From: Cesiribacteraceae bacterium YIM B00369
Lineage (GTDB): Bacteria; Bacteroidota; Bacteroidia; Cytophagales; Cyclobacteriaceae
NCBI GenBank assembly: GCA_017948555.1
Contig: JAFMYY010000034.1
Span: forward strand, 2,538-40,342
Direction: 5' to 3'
Length of the DNA stretch: 37,805 nt
The position numbers and the translations under genes were made by a program. Positions 23,704-31,499 of this stretch are shown piece after piece (the first letter of the stretch is position 1; the number at the start of each line of letters is the position of its first letter). Below the pieces are notes generated by a model. That model was not told the DNA's origin, made no database searches, and saw only the letters and a list, made by a program, of their open reading frames with translations.

Positions 23704-23715
23704 ACAGGAGCTGTC
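23703..23715 (+). promoter_or_regulatory. Small hairpin at the nrtA stop codon
   Basis: GACAG-GAG-CTGTC begins within the TAG stop. It may protect the 3' end of the nrtA message. It has no T-tail and is not a terminator. Confidence 0.3.
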
Positions 23716-23854
23716 CGGGCTTAATTAAAAGAGTTACATAAAATTAATTGTCATTCAGAAGGAAACTTGTTGGCAAATAGCCGGAGGGTTTGCTCTAAAA
23801 AGAGAAATAAGCTAATAAAAGGAATTGTTCATCTTTGAAGCCTCTCTCAAGCTT

Positions 23855-23884
23855 AAACCTGAAATCTTTTTTAACAACAGGTTT
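23855..23884 (+). promoter_or_regulatory. Hairpin upstream of the permease start
   Basis: AAACCTG (23855-23861) and CAGGTTT (23878-23884) form a perfect 7-bp stem with a 16-nt loop, ending 8 bp before the first ATG of the permease. It could lower permease translation or read-through relative to nrtA. Confidence 0.35.
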
Positions 23885-23892
23885 CTTCCTGA

Positions 23893-25065
23893 ATGACACC
23901 TGAAAAAACAGCGCCGGTAAAATCAGCAGTGGACAAAAAAACAGCAAAACAAGAAGTAAAAAAGGAATCAATCATGAAAGAAAAATCTATATCAACACTA
24001 CGTTTCGTTGGCCTGACATCTGCAGAACCTCTTGTGCGCCTGCTAAGCGGAGAAGAAATAAAAAAGAATGGAATGCAGCTTATAAGGCAGGTTATTTTCC
24101 CTCTTGCTTCCATCTTTCTTTTCCTCCTGGTATGGCATACAGGAGCCACTTACCTGTACAATAAAGATGCTGCCATACGTATAGAAAAAGCAAGGACCGA
24201 ACAGGGAGAAGAGGCTGCTTTAGCTATGAAAGAATGTATAGAATCCGGCCAGGCAGGATGCCAGCCAAATACCCTCCCCTCCCCGGTACAGGTATTTCAG
24301 GCCTCAGGTGCCCTGTGGGCAGATCACCAGGCAATTTCTGCTAAAAAAGATGCTTTTAAAGCTAAAGTTGCCTCCATAAATGAAAAAAGAGCAGAAAAAG
24401 GTCAGGCACCAATAAAATACACCGGCAGACCTTCTTTTATGGATCAGATAGGCACCAGCCTGAAAACAGTGGCAGCAGGAGTATTCCTGGCCATGTTAGT
24501 GGCCATTCCGCTGGGCATAATAATCGGCCTCAGCGAAACTCTCCGGAACTCCTTTAACTGGCTCATCCAGATCCTTAAGCCTGTTTCTCCGGTAGTATGG
24601 CTGCTTCTGGTATTTATGATTGTAAAAACAGTTATTACAGATCCCGATATTGACAAATCCTTTATTATCTCCTTTATAAGTGTAGGGCTTTGCGCCATGT
24701 GGGCCACCCTTATTAACACCAGCATGGGTGTATCATCGGTAAATAAAGATTACATTAATGTTTCCAAAGTCCTTAAACTAAATGTAGGGCAAAACATTTT
24801 TAAAATTATCCTTCCGGCCTCTTTCCCCCTCATTTTTACAGGCCTCAGAATAACAGTTTCTGTTGCCTGGATGGTACTGATCGCCATTGAGCTCCTGGCA
24901 CAAAGCCCCGGCTTAGGTTCATTTGTATGGGAAGAGTTCCAGAACGGTTCCAGCGATTCCAATGCTAAAATAATAGTAGCCATGTTCGTAATCGGCATTA
25001 TCGGCTTCTTCCTCGACAGAATTATGCTGGCAATACAAAATCTGATGACCTTTACTAAAGCGTAA
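23893..25065 (+). CDS. nrtB: Nitrate ABC transporter permease (NrtB-type)
   Basis: 390 aa from the first ATG. An ATG at 23974 (residue 28) has AAGGA 7 bases upstream and may be the true start, giving 363 aa; the skipped part is Lys-rich and low in complexity. A first membrane segment (about 64-86) is followed by a soluble loop of about 100 residues with two Cys (C115, C123), then about five further membrane segments (185-382). The permease EAA-like cytoplasmic loop is near residues 288-312 ([22 protein letters not shown]). It forms the membrane channel for the NrtA-delivered substrate. The ATPase genes follow within 5 bp. Confidence 0.88.
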   Translation: MTPEKTAPVKSAVDKKTAKQEVKKESIMKEKSISTLRFVGLTSAEPLVRLLSGEEIKKNGMQLIRQVIFPLASIFLFLLVWHTGATYLYNKDAAIRIEKARTEQGEEAALAMKECIESGQAGCQPNTLPSPVQVFQASGALWADHQAISAKKDAFKAKVASINEKRAEKGQAPIKYTGRPSFMDQIGTSLKTVAAGVFLAMLVAIPLGIIIGLSETLRNSFNWLIQILKPVSPVVWLLLVFMIVKTVITDPDIDKSFIISFISVGLCAMWATLINTSMGVSSVNKDYINVSKVLKLNVGQNIFKIILPASFPLIFTGLRITVSVAWMVLIAIELLAQSPGLGSFVWEEFQNGSSDSNAKIIVAMFVIGIIGFFLDRIMLAIQNLMTFTKA

Positions 25066-25070
25066 CTACT

Positions 25071-25967
25071 ATGGCACTACTCGAATTAAAAAACGTATCC
25101 AAATCCTACGGAAGCGGATCTTCAAAAGCAGAGGTTCTGTCGGATATAAATCTTTCAGTAAATGAAGGAGAATTTGTGGCGATCGTAGGTTTTTCAGGCA
25201 GCGGAAAAACCACCCTTATCAATATGATCAATGGTCTGCAGTTTCCTGACAAAGGAGAGGTGCTCCTGCACGGGAAACCAATTACCGGACCGGGAGAAGA
25301 CAGGGGGGTTATCTTCCAGAATTATTCGCTGCTCCCCTGGCTTACGGTATACAAAAATATTCAGCTGGCGGTAGATAAAGTCTTTCCCTCCATGCCGGCA
25401 AAGGAAAAGGACCTGCACATACGCAAATATGTGGAAATGGTAAGCCTCACCCCTGCTCTTGACAAACTTCCCTCTGAGCTTTCAGGCGGTATGCGCCAGC
25501 GGGTATCGGTAGCCAGGGCCTTGTCTATGAACCCGGAGGTGTTGCTTATGGACGAGCCTTTAAGCGCCCTTGATGCCCTTACCCGCGGAACCCTGCAGGA
25601 AGAAATTGTAAAAATCTGGAGCCGGGATAAAAAAACAGCTATTCTCATTACCAATGATGTGGATGAAGGCATCCTGATGGCAGACCGCATAATTCCGCTC
25701 ACTCCCGGACCAAAAGCCACCCTTGGCAAAGAATTTAAGGTGGATTTTGCCCGCCCCCGCATTGTAACGGAAATTAACCAGGACCCTGCTTATAAGCGCC
25801 TGAGGAACGACATTCTGGAATACCTGATGGAAATCGGCGCTACAAGGAAACAGGTGACCGGCCAAAAATATATACTTCCCGACCTGAAACCAACTATGCC
25901 CGGAGGTGGCATACTGAGCTTGTTTTCCGGAAAGAAAAAGAAGAAAAAAACACTGGAGATAGTCTAA
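25071..25967 (+). CDS. Nitrate ABC transporter ATPase, first subunit (NrtC-type, no C-terminal NrtA domain)
   Basis: 298 aa. Walker A is GFSGSGKTT (40-48), the signature is LSGGM (137-141) and Walker B is VLLMDEP. The switch (H-loop) histidine is replaced by Asn, N195 in LITND. Cyanobacterial NrtC carries a C-terminal NrtA-like regulatory domain (total about 660 aa); that domain is absent here, so the protein is NrtD-sized with a Lys-rich tail (GKKKKKKT). It is predicted to pair with the second ATPase encoded at 25986-26804 and drive the permease. The spacing of 5 bp on the left and 18 bp on the right shows a single operon. Confidence 0.9.
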   Translation: MALLELKNVSKSYGSGSSKAEVLSDINLSVNEGEFVAIVGFSGSGKTTLINMINGLQFPDKGEVLLHGKPITGPGEDRGVIFQNYSLLPWLTVYKNIQLAVDKVFPSMPAKEKDLHIRKYVEMVSLTPALDKLPSELSGGMRQRVSVARALSMNPEVLLMDEPLSALDALTRGTLQEEIVKIWSRDKKTAILITNDVDEGILMADRIIPLTPGPKATLGKEFKVDFARPRIVTEINQDPAYKRLRNDILEYLMEIGATRKQVTGQKYILPDLKPTMPGGGILSLFSGKKKKKKTLEIV

Positions 25968-25985
25968 ACATAAGCAATCAAAACT

Positions 25986-26804
25986 ATGGAGGCATTACTT
26001 AAAAAAGAAACCAAATTCATATCACACCTTGATGGAAAACCTGAAATGCTGGTGTGCGACGGCTTAAGAAAAGTTTATCCGACTCCCAAAGGAGATTATG
26101 TAGTACTTGACAACCTTCAGCTAAAGATTAAGCAGGGAGAATTTGTTTCCATAATCGGGCACTCCGGCTGCGGGAAATCCACCCTTCTTACCATGATTGC
26201 CGGGCTCAACAACATAAGCGGAGGTACAATATATATTGACGGTGAGGAAATTGATGGTGCCGGACCGGACAGGGCTGTGGTGTTTCAGTCGCCCAGCCTT
26301 CTGCCCTGGCTAACAGCCATCCAAAATGTTATGATTGGTGTAAAGCAGGTTTTCCCCCGTGCAGGCAAAGCAGAGAAGGAGGAAATTTGTAAATACTACC
26401 TGGACAAAGTGGGCCTTGGAAATGATTTTCATAAAAGAGCTACCTCCCTCTCTCAGGGAATGCAGCAGCGGGTGGGCATTGCCCGGGCATTTGCTCTTAA
26501 ACCAAAAATCCTGCTCCTGGATGAGCCTTTTGGTATGCTCGACTCCCTTACCCGCGGCGAACTGCAGGATGTGCTGCTGGAAATATGGCAGAAAGAAAAA
26601 ATTACCACGGTAGCCATTACCCACGATGTGGATGAATCTATTTTCCTGGCCGACAGGGTAATTATGATGACCAGCGGCCCTTATGCAAAAATTGGCGATG
26701 AGCTGATAATCCCATTTGAAAGGCCCCGCAACAGGAAACACGTTCTGGAACACCCGGAATATTATGATTACAGAGGGTACCTAATCAATTTTCTCAACCA
26801 TTAA
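25986..26804 (+). CDS. nrtD: Nitrate ABC transporter ATPase, second subunit (NrtD-type)
   Basis: 272 aa. Walker A is GHSGCGKST, Walker B is ILLLDEP, and the switch His is intact (H213 in AITHD). The signature reads LSQGM (155-159), with the first Gly of LSGGM replaced by Gln. A short N-terminal extension (about 20 residues) precedes the domain. It is the partner of the preceding ATPase. The two together would form one consensus ATP site (Walker motifs of this protein plus LSGGM of the partner) and one weakened site. It is the last transporter gene before a 144-bp gap and the sensor gene. Confidence 0.9.
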   Translation: MEALLKKETKFISHLDGKPEMLVCDGLRKVYPTPKGDYVVLDNLQLKIKQGEFVSIIGHSGCGKSTLLTMIAGLNNISGGTIYIDGEEIDGAGPDRAVVFQSPSLLPWLTAIQNVMIGVKQVFPRAGKAEKEEICKYYLDKVGLGNDFHKRATSLSQGMQQRVGIARAFALKPKILLLDEPFGMLDSLTRGELQDVLLEIWQKEKITTVAITHDVDESIFLADRVIMMTSGPYAKIGDELIIPFERPRNRKHVLEHPEYYDYRGYLINFLNH

Positions 26805-26948
26805 CTATAGTCAGTTTATAAATCTACTTTGGCCATATCCTTTCATCCAGAAAAAAAAGGGGCGGATTCTGACGGAAAGCTTGTAAGGGAAAGAGAAATC
26901 TGAAAATCAGGAGAATGGTACGGCAGGTATTTATAAGAACCAACATAT

Positions 26949-29219
26949 ATGACGGAACTAAAAATAAGATCATTTAAAGATTTTTCAGTCAGAACAAAAC
27001 TGGCCGGATTATTACTGCTTTTTACAACAGTAGCTCTGGCTAATTTTTTTTCTGTTAATTATTATAAAAACATCAGCAAAATTGATACTGCTGTAGTGGA
27101 TGTGGCAGGGCGGCAGCGAATGCTCTCTCAAAAAATTGCCTTGCTTACAGGTATGATAATGCGGGGAAAAGAAGAGGCCAGGGAGGAATTGCAGGAAACT
27201 TTAAATCTATACCACAACTCTCTTATAACGCTGAGGGAAGGTGGTCCTGCTCCCGGCATTGCAGGCAATACGCTACTGCCTCCTTCCCCTGAAGCAATTT
27301 TACCATCGCTTATGGCTGCCGAAAACCAATGGCTGCAGTACAAAGCTCAGGCAGAAACTTTTTTACAAAAGCCCCTTTACATTATAAGTCAGGAGGCAAT
27401 ACAGAAAGAACAGGACATGGGGGTAAAACCGGCTTCAGCTGTCTATATGGTTAACCCCGCCCTGGCTGCTGCTATGGACCAGCTGGAAAAGCAGGCGCCT
27501 GCTTTACTCCTGAAGAGCGATATGCTTGTTAAAGATTATGTAGGTTTAAGTGAGGAAAAACAACAGGGCCTGAACATCCTGTTATGGGTTCTTCTTAGCA
27601 TTAATGCTCTTTTTATTGCACTGAGCCTGTGGGTGGTTCAAAAATATGTAATTATACCTGTAAGGATGATTTGCCGGACAGCTCAATCTTTAGCCAGGGG
27701 GGACCTTTCAGAAAATAAGGTAAATAGCAGTAATGACGAAATCGGGGAGGCAATTACTTCCCTTAATGTGCTGTCGCAAAATTTGCAAAAGGCAGCAGGC
27801 TTTGCCAAAAGCATCGGACGGGGCCACCATGAAGTAAATTATACAGCTGTAAGCCGGCAGGATGTACTCGGATTAGCCCTTTTGGACATGCGGGATAAAC
27901 TGCAGCAGGTAAACGTGGAAGAAAACAGGAGAAAATGGGCAGCCGAAGGTATGGCAGCCTTTGCAGAAATCCTCAGGGAACAGCAGCAGGATATCAACAG
28001 CATGGCAGATAAAATCATCTCTTCTATAGTTAAATACCTGGGAGCAAATCAGGGGGCTCATTTTATGACAGAAGAGCATAATGAGGGACCATACCTTAAG
28101 TTACTTGCCACCTACGCCTGGGGAAAAAAGAAGTACCTCCAAAAGCAGCTGAATCCCGGGGAAGGCTTATTGGGACAGGCATGGCTGGAAAAAGATATCA
28201 TTTACATAACTGATGTACCGGAGGGTTATGTGGAAATTACCTCCGGATTAGGAAGAGCAAACCCGGGGTGTATATTAATTGTGCCACTCAAAGTCGATGA
28301 TGAGGTATTTGGAATGGTGGAAATAGCTTCCTTCAGAACTTACGAAACTCATGAATTGAATTTTGTGCAAAAAGTTGCTGAAAGTATTGCTGCAACTCTC
28401 TCCACAGCTAAAACAAATAACAAAACAATGATCCTTTTGGAACAGGCACAGCAGCAGGAAGAAGAATTAAGGGCACAGGAGGAGGAACTGCGCCAGAATA
28501 TGGAAGAGCTCACAGCCACACAGGAAGAGCTTCAGAGGAGCCAGGCTGAAAGGGAAAAAGAGCTGGATAACCTGAGACAGGACTATAACCGGAAACTGGA
28601 GGAGGCTGAAAAAAGCAGGCAGATAATGGAAAAAAACAAGCTGCTCCTGTTCCATGCCCTGACAGTGGAAAATGCCGTTTTAGATGTAGCCGGAAGAAAC
28701 AGGATGCTGTCTCAGAAAATCGCCTATCTCTGTGAGCTGTTAAGTAAAGGAGTGAATATTTCTGCAAATTTGCCGATGCTTGAAAAAGCACTTACCCTCC
28801 ATGAGACCTCCCTTAAAGTTTTAAAAGAAGGTGGAGAAGCCCCTGGATTAAAACAGAAATACATTTTCCCTCCGGCGGAACAGGATCTGCTCCCTGTGAT
28901 TTCAAGGGTATATGAATTATGGAAACAGTTTAGTTTCCATGCCCGAAACCTGCTGAATCATTGTGCTTTACCGGAAGGCTCAGCAAAAATTCATTCATCA
29001 GGAAATTTCCCGGAGGGGAAAGAAAGCCTCCTCTTTATTGAAGAAAACAGCGAAAAAATGCTGCAGCTGAATAATGAGTTAGTGGTAAAAATGACAGAAG
29101 CCAACAGGGCAAAGGCAAACTTTGAAGGAATAAAGCAAACACCCACACCAGGAAATATTAGTATAAACGGGACTATTCCAGCCCTTCAAACCTGGCAGCC
29201 GGATAAAGTAAAGAACTAA
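26949..29219 (+). CDS. Membrane nitrate-sensor-like protein: PilJ/NarX-type domain, HAMP, GAF, coiled coil, second PilJ-type domain
   Basis: 756 aa. A first membrane segment (about 16-38) is followed by an extracytoplasmic domain with the NarX/PilJ P-box pattern DVAGRQRMLSQKIA (51-64), running to about 200. A second membrane segment (209-230), HAMP (about 231-283), a GAF domain (about 330-485) and a Glu/Gln-rich coiled coil (about 490-565) come next. Residues about 571-670 repeat the first sensor domain: DVAGRNRMLSQKIA (579-592), then an EGGEAPG motif matching EGGPAPG of the first copy. No H-box, ATPase, GGDEF/EAL, HD-GYP or methyl-accepting region is seen. NarX, NarQ and PilJ-type domains bind nitrate or nitrite through the Arg of AGxxRM. 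The genomic context supports nitrate sensing; the output partner is unknown. Confidence 0.85.
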   Translation: MTELKIRSFKDFSVRTKLAGLLLLFTTVALANFFSVNYYKNISKIDTAVVDVAGRQRMLSQKIALLTGMIMRGKEEAREELQETLNLYHNSLITLREGGPAPGIAGNTLLPPSPEAILPSLMAAENQWLQYKAQAETFLQKPLYIISQEAIQKEQDMGVKPASAVYMVNPALAAAMDQLEKQAPALLLKSDMLVKDYVGLSEEKQQGLNILLWVLLSINALFIALSLWVVQKYVIIPVRMICRTAQSLARGDLSENKVNSSNDEIGEAITSLNVLSQNLQKAAGFAKSIGRGHHEVNYTAVSRQDVLGLALLDMRDKLQQVNVEENRRKWAAEGMAAFAEILREQQQDINSMADKIISSIVKYLGANQGAHFMTEEHNEGPYLKLLATYAWGKKKYLQKQLNPGEGLLGQAWLEKDIIYITDVPEGYVEITSGLGRANPGCILIVPLKVDDEVFGMVEIASFRTYETHELNFVQKVAESIAATLSTAKTNNKTMILLEQAQQQEEELRAQEEELRQNMEELTATQEELQRSQAEREKELDNLRQDYNRKLEEAEKSRQIMEKNKLLLFHALTVENAVLDVAGRNRMLSQKIAYLCELLSKGVNISANLPMLEKALTLHETSLKVLKEGGEAPGLKQKYIFPPAEQDLLPVISRVYELWKQFSFHARNLLNHCALPEGSAKIHSSGNFPEGKESLLFIEENSEKMLQLNNELVVKMTEANRAKANFEGIKQTPTPGNISINGTIPALQTWQPDKVKN

Positions 29220-29236
29220 GGATAAATAGTTGAGTT

Positions 29237-29473
29237 ATGAAAAATATCCTTTTATATTTTAAACTGGCTTCTTCAAAGCCTACTCTTATCAGAGGAGTGA
29301 TGTTAAGTATAGTGGTGGGAAGCATTTTAAACCTTATAAATCAGGGAGACAGAATCTCAGAATTTCAGGAAATCAGTTTATTAAAGCTTTTGCTTACCTA
29401 CCTCACGCCTTTCTGCGTATCGGTTCACAGTACCGCCTCCACCCTGTTGAAGCTGAGAAAGGTTGCGGATTGA
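29237..29473 (+). CDS. nrtS: NrtS-type nitrate/nitrite transporter
   Basis: 78 aa with two membrane segments (about 17-36 and 46-67). The motifs LNLINQGD (32-39) and YLTPFCVS (54-61) are those of the small NrtS family, described from cyanobacteria as a bispecific nitrate/nitrite transporter. AAGGA lies 16 bp upstream. It starts 17 bp after the sensor gene and ends before the terminator at 29519, so it is the last gene of the cluster. Beside a full NrtABCD system it would be a second, low-cost route, for example for nitrite or for passive exchange. The function is inferred from family and context. Confidence 0.8.
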   Translation: MKNILLYFKLASSKPTLIRGVMLSIVVGSILNLINQGDRISEFQEISLLKLLLTYLTPFCVSVHSTASTLLKLRKVAD

Positions 29474-29518
29474 AGATCAGGCAAGCAGATAAAACCAGTA
29501 AACTAACAGATAATAAAA

Positions 29519-29576
29519 GCCTCCTCTTTCGGGTAATAAAAGATAATATCCCGAAACAGGAGGCCTTTATTTTTTG
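29519..29576. terminator. Strong bidirectional terminator closing the nitrate cluster
   Basis: GCCTCCT-CT-TTCGGG (29519-29533) pairs with CCCGAA-AC-AGGAGGC (29550-29564), followed by a TTTATTTTTT tail on the plus strand and an A-rich flank that gives a T-tail on the minus strand. It separates convergent genes. Confidence 0.9.
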
Positions 29577-29582
29577 TGCGGG

Positions 29583-30518
29583 CTATGAAAGCTTTGGCAG
29601 CACCGATTCTATCCTGGCCCGCTGGCCTTCATACTGCGGTGGCAGCAACAGGCTGCTCCCGAGCTTATCCAGAGGTTCGTCAATGGCAAAACCGGGATTA
29701 TCGGTGGCAATTTCGAACAAAACGCCTCCGGGCTCCCTGAAATAAAGGGAATAGAAATAATTCCGGTCGATTTTATCAGTAATATTAAGTCCCCTGGCTG
29801 CCACCTTTTCCCTGTATCGCATCAGCACCTCTTCATTTTTTACCCTGAAGGCAATATGGTGGTTTGTTCCTGCCCCACCACTTCCACGGCTACCCTCCGG
29901 CATTTCAACAAGGTCAATAATGGCTGCATGTTCTATGGCATCAGTGATAAAGCGGAAGTGGTTGCCATTTTGCTCCAGCAGCTTATAGCCTAAAATATCT
30001 GTTAACACTGCTGCGGTAGGTTGTACACTCCTGAGGGTTAAGGTTACGTGGTGGAATCCACGTGTAGCCACATTTGCTTTTACCTCAGCTGTTTCCCATG
30101 GTTTGCGGGAGTCAGTTGCACGGGGCACCACCAGCTCCAGCTGCAGGCCATCAGGATCCCTGAATGGCAGCGTTTCCTCCCCGAATTTTTCACGGGGATT
30201 CTCAAATTCCACCTTATGCTGCTCAAAGCGCTTAATCCAGAAATCAAGGCTTCCCTGAGGTACGGAATAGCCGATATGAGAGGCCACCCCTGTTCCTGCA
30301 CGTCCTTTTGGGGCTCCTTCATAAGGAAAAAAGGTAAGGATAGAGCCCGGGCTTCCCTGCTCATCACCATAATAGAAGTGGTAAGTTCCGGGATCATCAA
30401 AATTAACTGTTTTCTTAAGCAGGCGCAGGCCCAGTACTTTAGTATAAAAATCAACGTTCGATTTGGCCTTTCCGGCAATAGCGGTAATATGGTGAAGGCC
30501 TAAAATTCTGTCTTCCAT
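29583..30518 (-). CDS. Ring-cleaving dioxygenase of the VOC/glyoxalase superfamily (MhqO-like)
   Basis: 311 aa with two vicinal-oxygen-chelate modules (about 5-150 and 155-311). The first begins LGLHHITAIAG and has the DFYTKVLGLRLLKKTVNFDDP segment typical of MhqO/LinE-type enzymes. The second begins GFHHVTLTL and ends with the metal Glu region (GGVLFEIATDNPGF). Metal ligands would be His in HHIT, His in the second half and Glu in LFEIA. The family opens hydroquinone or catechol rings with Fe(II) or Mn. It is 11 bp downstream of the pirin gene, so the two are co-transcribed, suggesting a quinone/aromatic detoxification unit. Confidence 0.9.
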   Translation of the reverse strand: MEDRILGLHHITAIAGKAKSNVDFYTKVLGLRLLKKTVNFDDPGTYHFYYGDEQGSPGSILTFFPYEGAPKGRAGTGVASHIGYSVPQGSLDFWIKRFEQHKVEFENPREKFGEETLPFRDPDGLQLELVVPRATDSRKPWETAEVKANVATRGFHHVTLTLRSVQPTAAVLTDILGYKLLEQNGNHFRFITDAIEHAAIIDLVEMPEGSRGSGGAGTNHHIAFRVKNEEVLMRYREKVAARGLNITDKIDRNYFYSLYFREPGGVLFEIATDNPGFAIDEPLDKLGSSLLLPPQYEGQRARIESVLPKLS

Positions 30519-30529
30519 AGCTCAGTTTT

Positions 30530-31240
30530 TTAATGATTTACAGGCACCTCAATTATCAGGAACCTGCTTTCGCTTAAACAATTTATTTCCAGCTTATTTG
30601 TTTCCCAAAGCCCTATGGCATCCCTCTTTTTCAGTAGTTGTTTGTTTACCTCAATTTCGCCATCTATGGTAAATACAAACACCCCTTTATTAACAGGGTT
30701 GAAAGAATATTCAGGTTGCCGCCCGGCTTCAAAACACCCTAAAGAGAGCTTTGAATTTGAATTGATCCAGCAATGGCCTGTTCCTTCTTCATTGCTCACA
30801 ATGGTTACCAGTTTGTTTTTTCTCTTTTCTTCGGGAAAAAACCTGCGCTGGTACCGGGGGGTAACATTTTGTAATTTGGGTTCTATCCATATCTGCAAAA
30901 AATTAACTTCCTCCTCCCCGACATTATGCTCTTCATGACACATTCCGCTGCCGGCACTCATTATCTGTACCCAGTCTTTATGAACCACTTCCTTATAGCC
31001 AAGGTTATCAATGTGGTTCATTGATCCGGCCAGCATTACGGAAATGATTTCCATATTTGCATGTGCATGCAGGCCAAAACCGTTTTCCGGCGCCACAAAA
31101 TCATCATTCAGCACCCTCAGGAGGCCAAAGCCTGCCCTTACCGGATTATAATAACCGGAGAAACTAAAGGATAAGTTACTTTTTAACCATCCCAGATCTT
31201 TTAAGCCTCTCTGCTCACTTTTATAGATTTCAAATATCAT
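30530..31240 (-). CDS. Pirin family protein
   Basis: 236 aa, close to the YhhW-type bicupin. The four pirin metal ligands are visible: H58 and H60 (GLHAHANME), H102 and E104 (GMCHEEHN). Some pirins have quercetin 2,3-dioxygenase activity, and others act as redox-sensitive regulators. The second cupin half is shorter and lacks a metal set. It is cytoplasmic. It is transcribed upstream of the ring-cleaving dioxygenase gene with an 11-bp gap. A good Bacteroidota-type promoter candidate lies at 31387-31420. Confidence 0.93.
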   Translation of the reverse strand: MIFEIYKSEQRGLKDLGWLKSNLSFSFSGYYNPVRAGFGLLRVLNDDFVAPENGFGLHAHANMEIISVMLAGSMNHIDNLGYKEVVHKDWVQIMSAGSGMCHEEHNVGEEEVNFLQIWIEPKLQNVTPRYQRRFFPEEKRKNKLVTIVSNEEGTGHCWINSNSKLSLGCFEAGRQPEYSFNPVNKGVFVFTIDGEIEVNKQLLKKRDAIGLWETNKLEINCLSESRFLIIEVPVNH

Positions 31241-31386
31241 TTCTCATTCATTTATTTTTTGTCATTTACCCCCCCTTGCCGGAGCTGTTTCATTTACAGG
31301 AGATAAACCGGACATGGCAGGTTGTAAACAGCGGCTCCTCTTTCTTTCATGCAGCCAGGCTTTAATCCATTTTAATGTTTAAACAT

Positions 31387-31420
31387 CAAATATAATAAAA
31401 TAATTCTTCCTGTGCACAAA
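31387..31420 (-). promoter_or_regulatory. Candidate promoter of the pirin/dioxygenase operon
   Basis: On the minus strand TTTG (31417-31420) and TATATTTG (31387-31394) are separated by 22 bp, matching the Bacteroidota -33 TTTG / -7 TAnnTTTG pattern. The leader to the pirin start would be about 140 nt. Confidence 0.45.
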
Positions 31421-31431
31421 ACCCGCTGAAT

Positions 31432-31462
31432 AAAAAAGAGACTGCCAAAAATGACAGCCTCT
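31432..31462 (-). terminator. Terminator of the lipoprotein gene
   Basis: On the minus strand AGAGGCTGTCA pairs with GGCAGTCTCT (G-U pairs allowed) around a T-rich loop, followed by TTTTTTATT. It lies 38 bp after the stop at 31500 and overlaps the pirin promoter region. Confidence 0.7.
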
Positions 31463-31499
31463 TTACAATGTTCACACCTGTTTAAACTAACTATTAATT

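Noticed and set aside
26949-29219. Sensor read as a histidine kinase, diguanylate cyclase or chemotaxis receptor
   Set aside because: No H-box/N-G boxes, GGDEF, EAL or methyl-accepting hairpin motif is present in the 756 residues; the C-terminus is a second sensor-like domain.
29470-29745. Plus-strand frame running from the nrtS end through the terminator into the dioxygenase gene
   Set aside because: It crosses a strong terminator and is antisense to a clear dioxygenase; not a gene.
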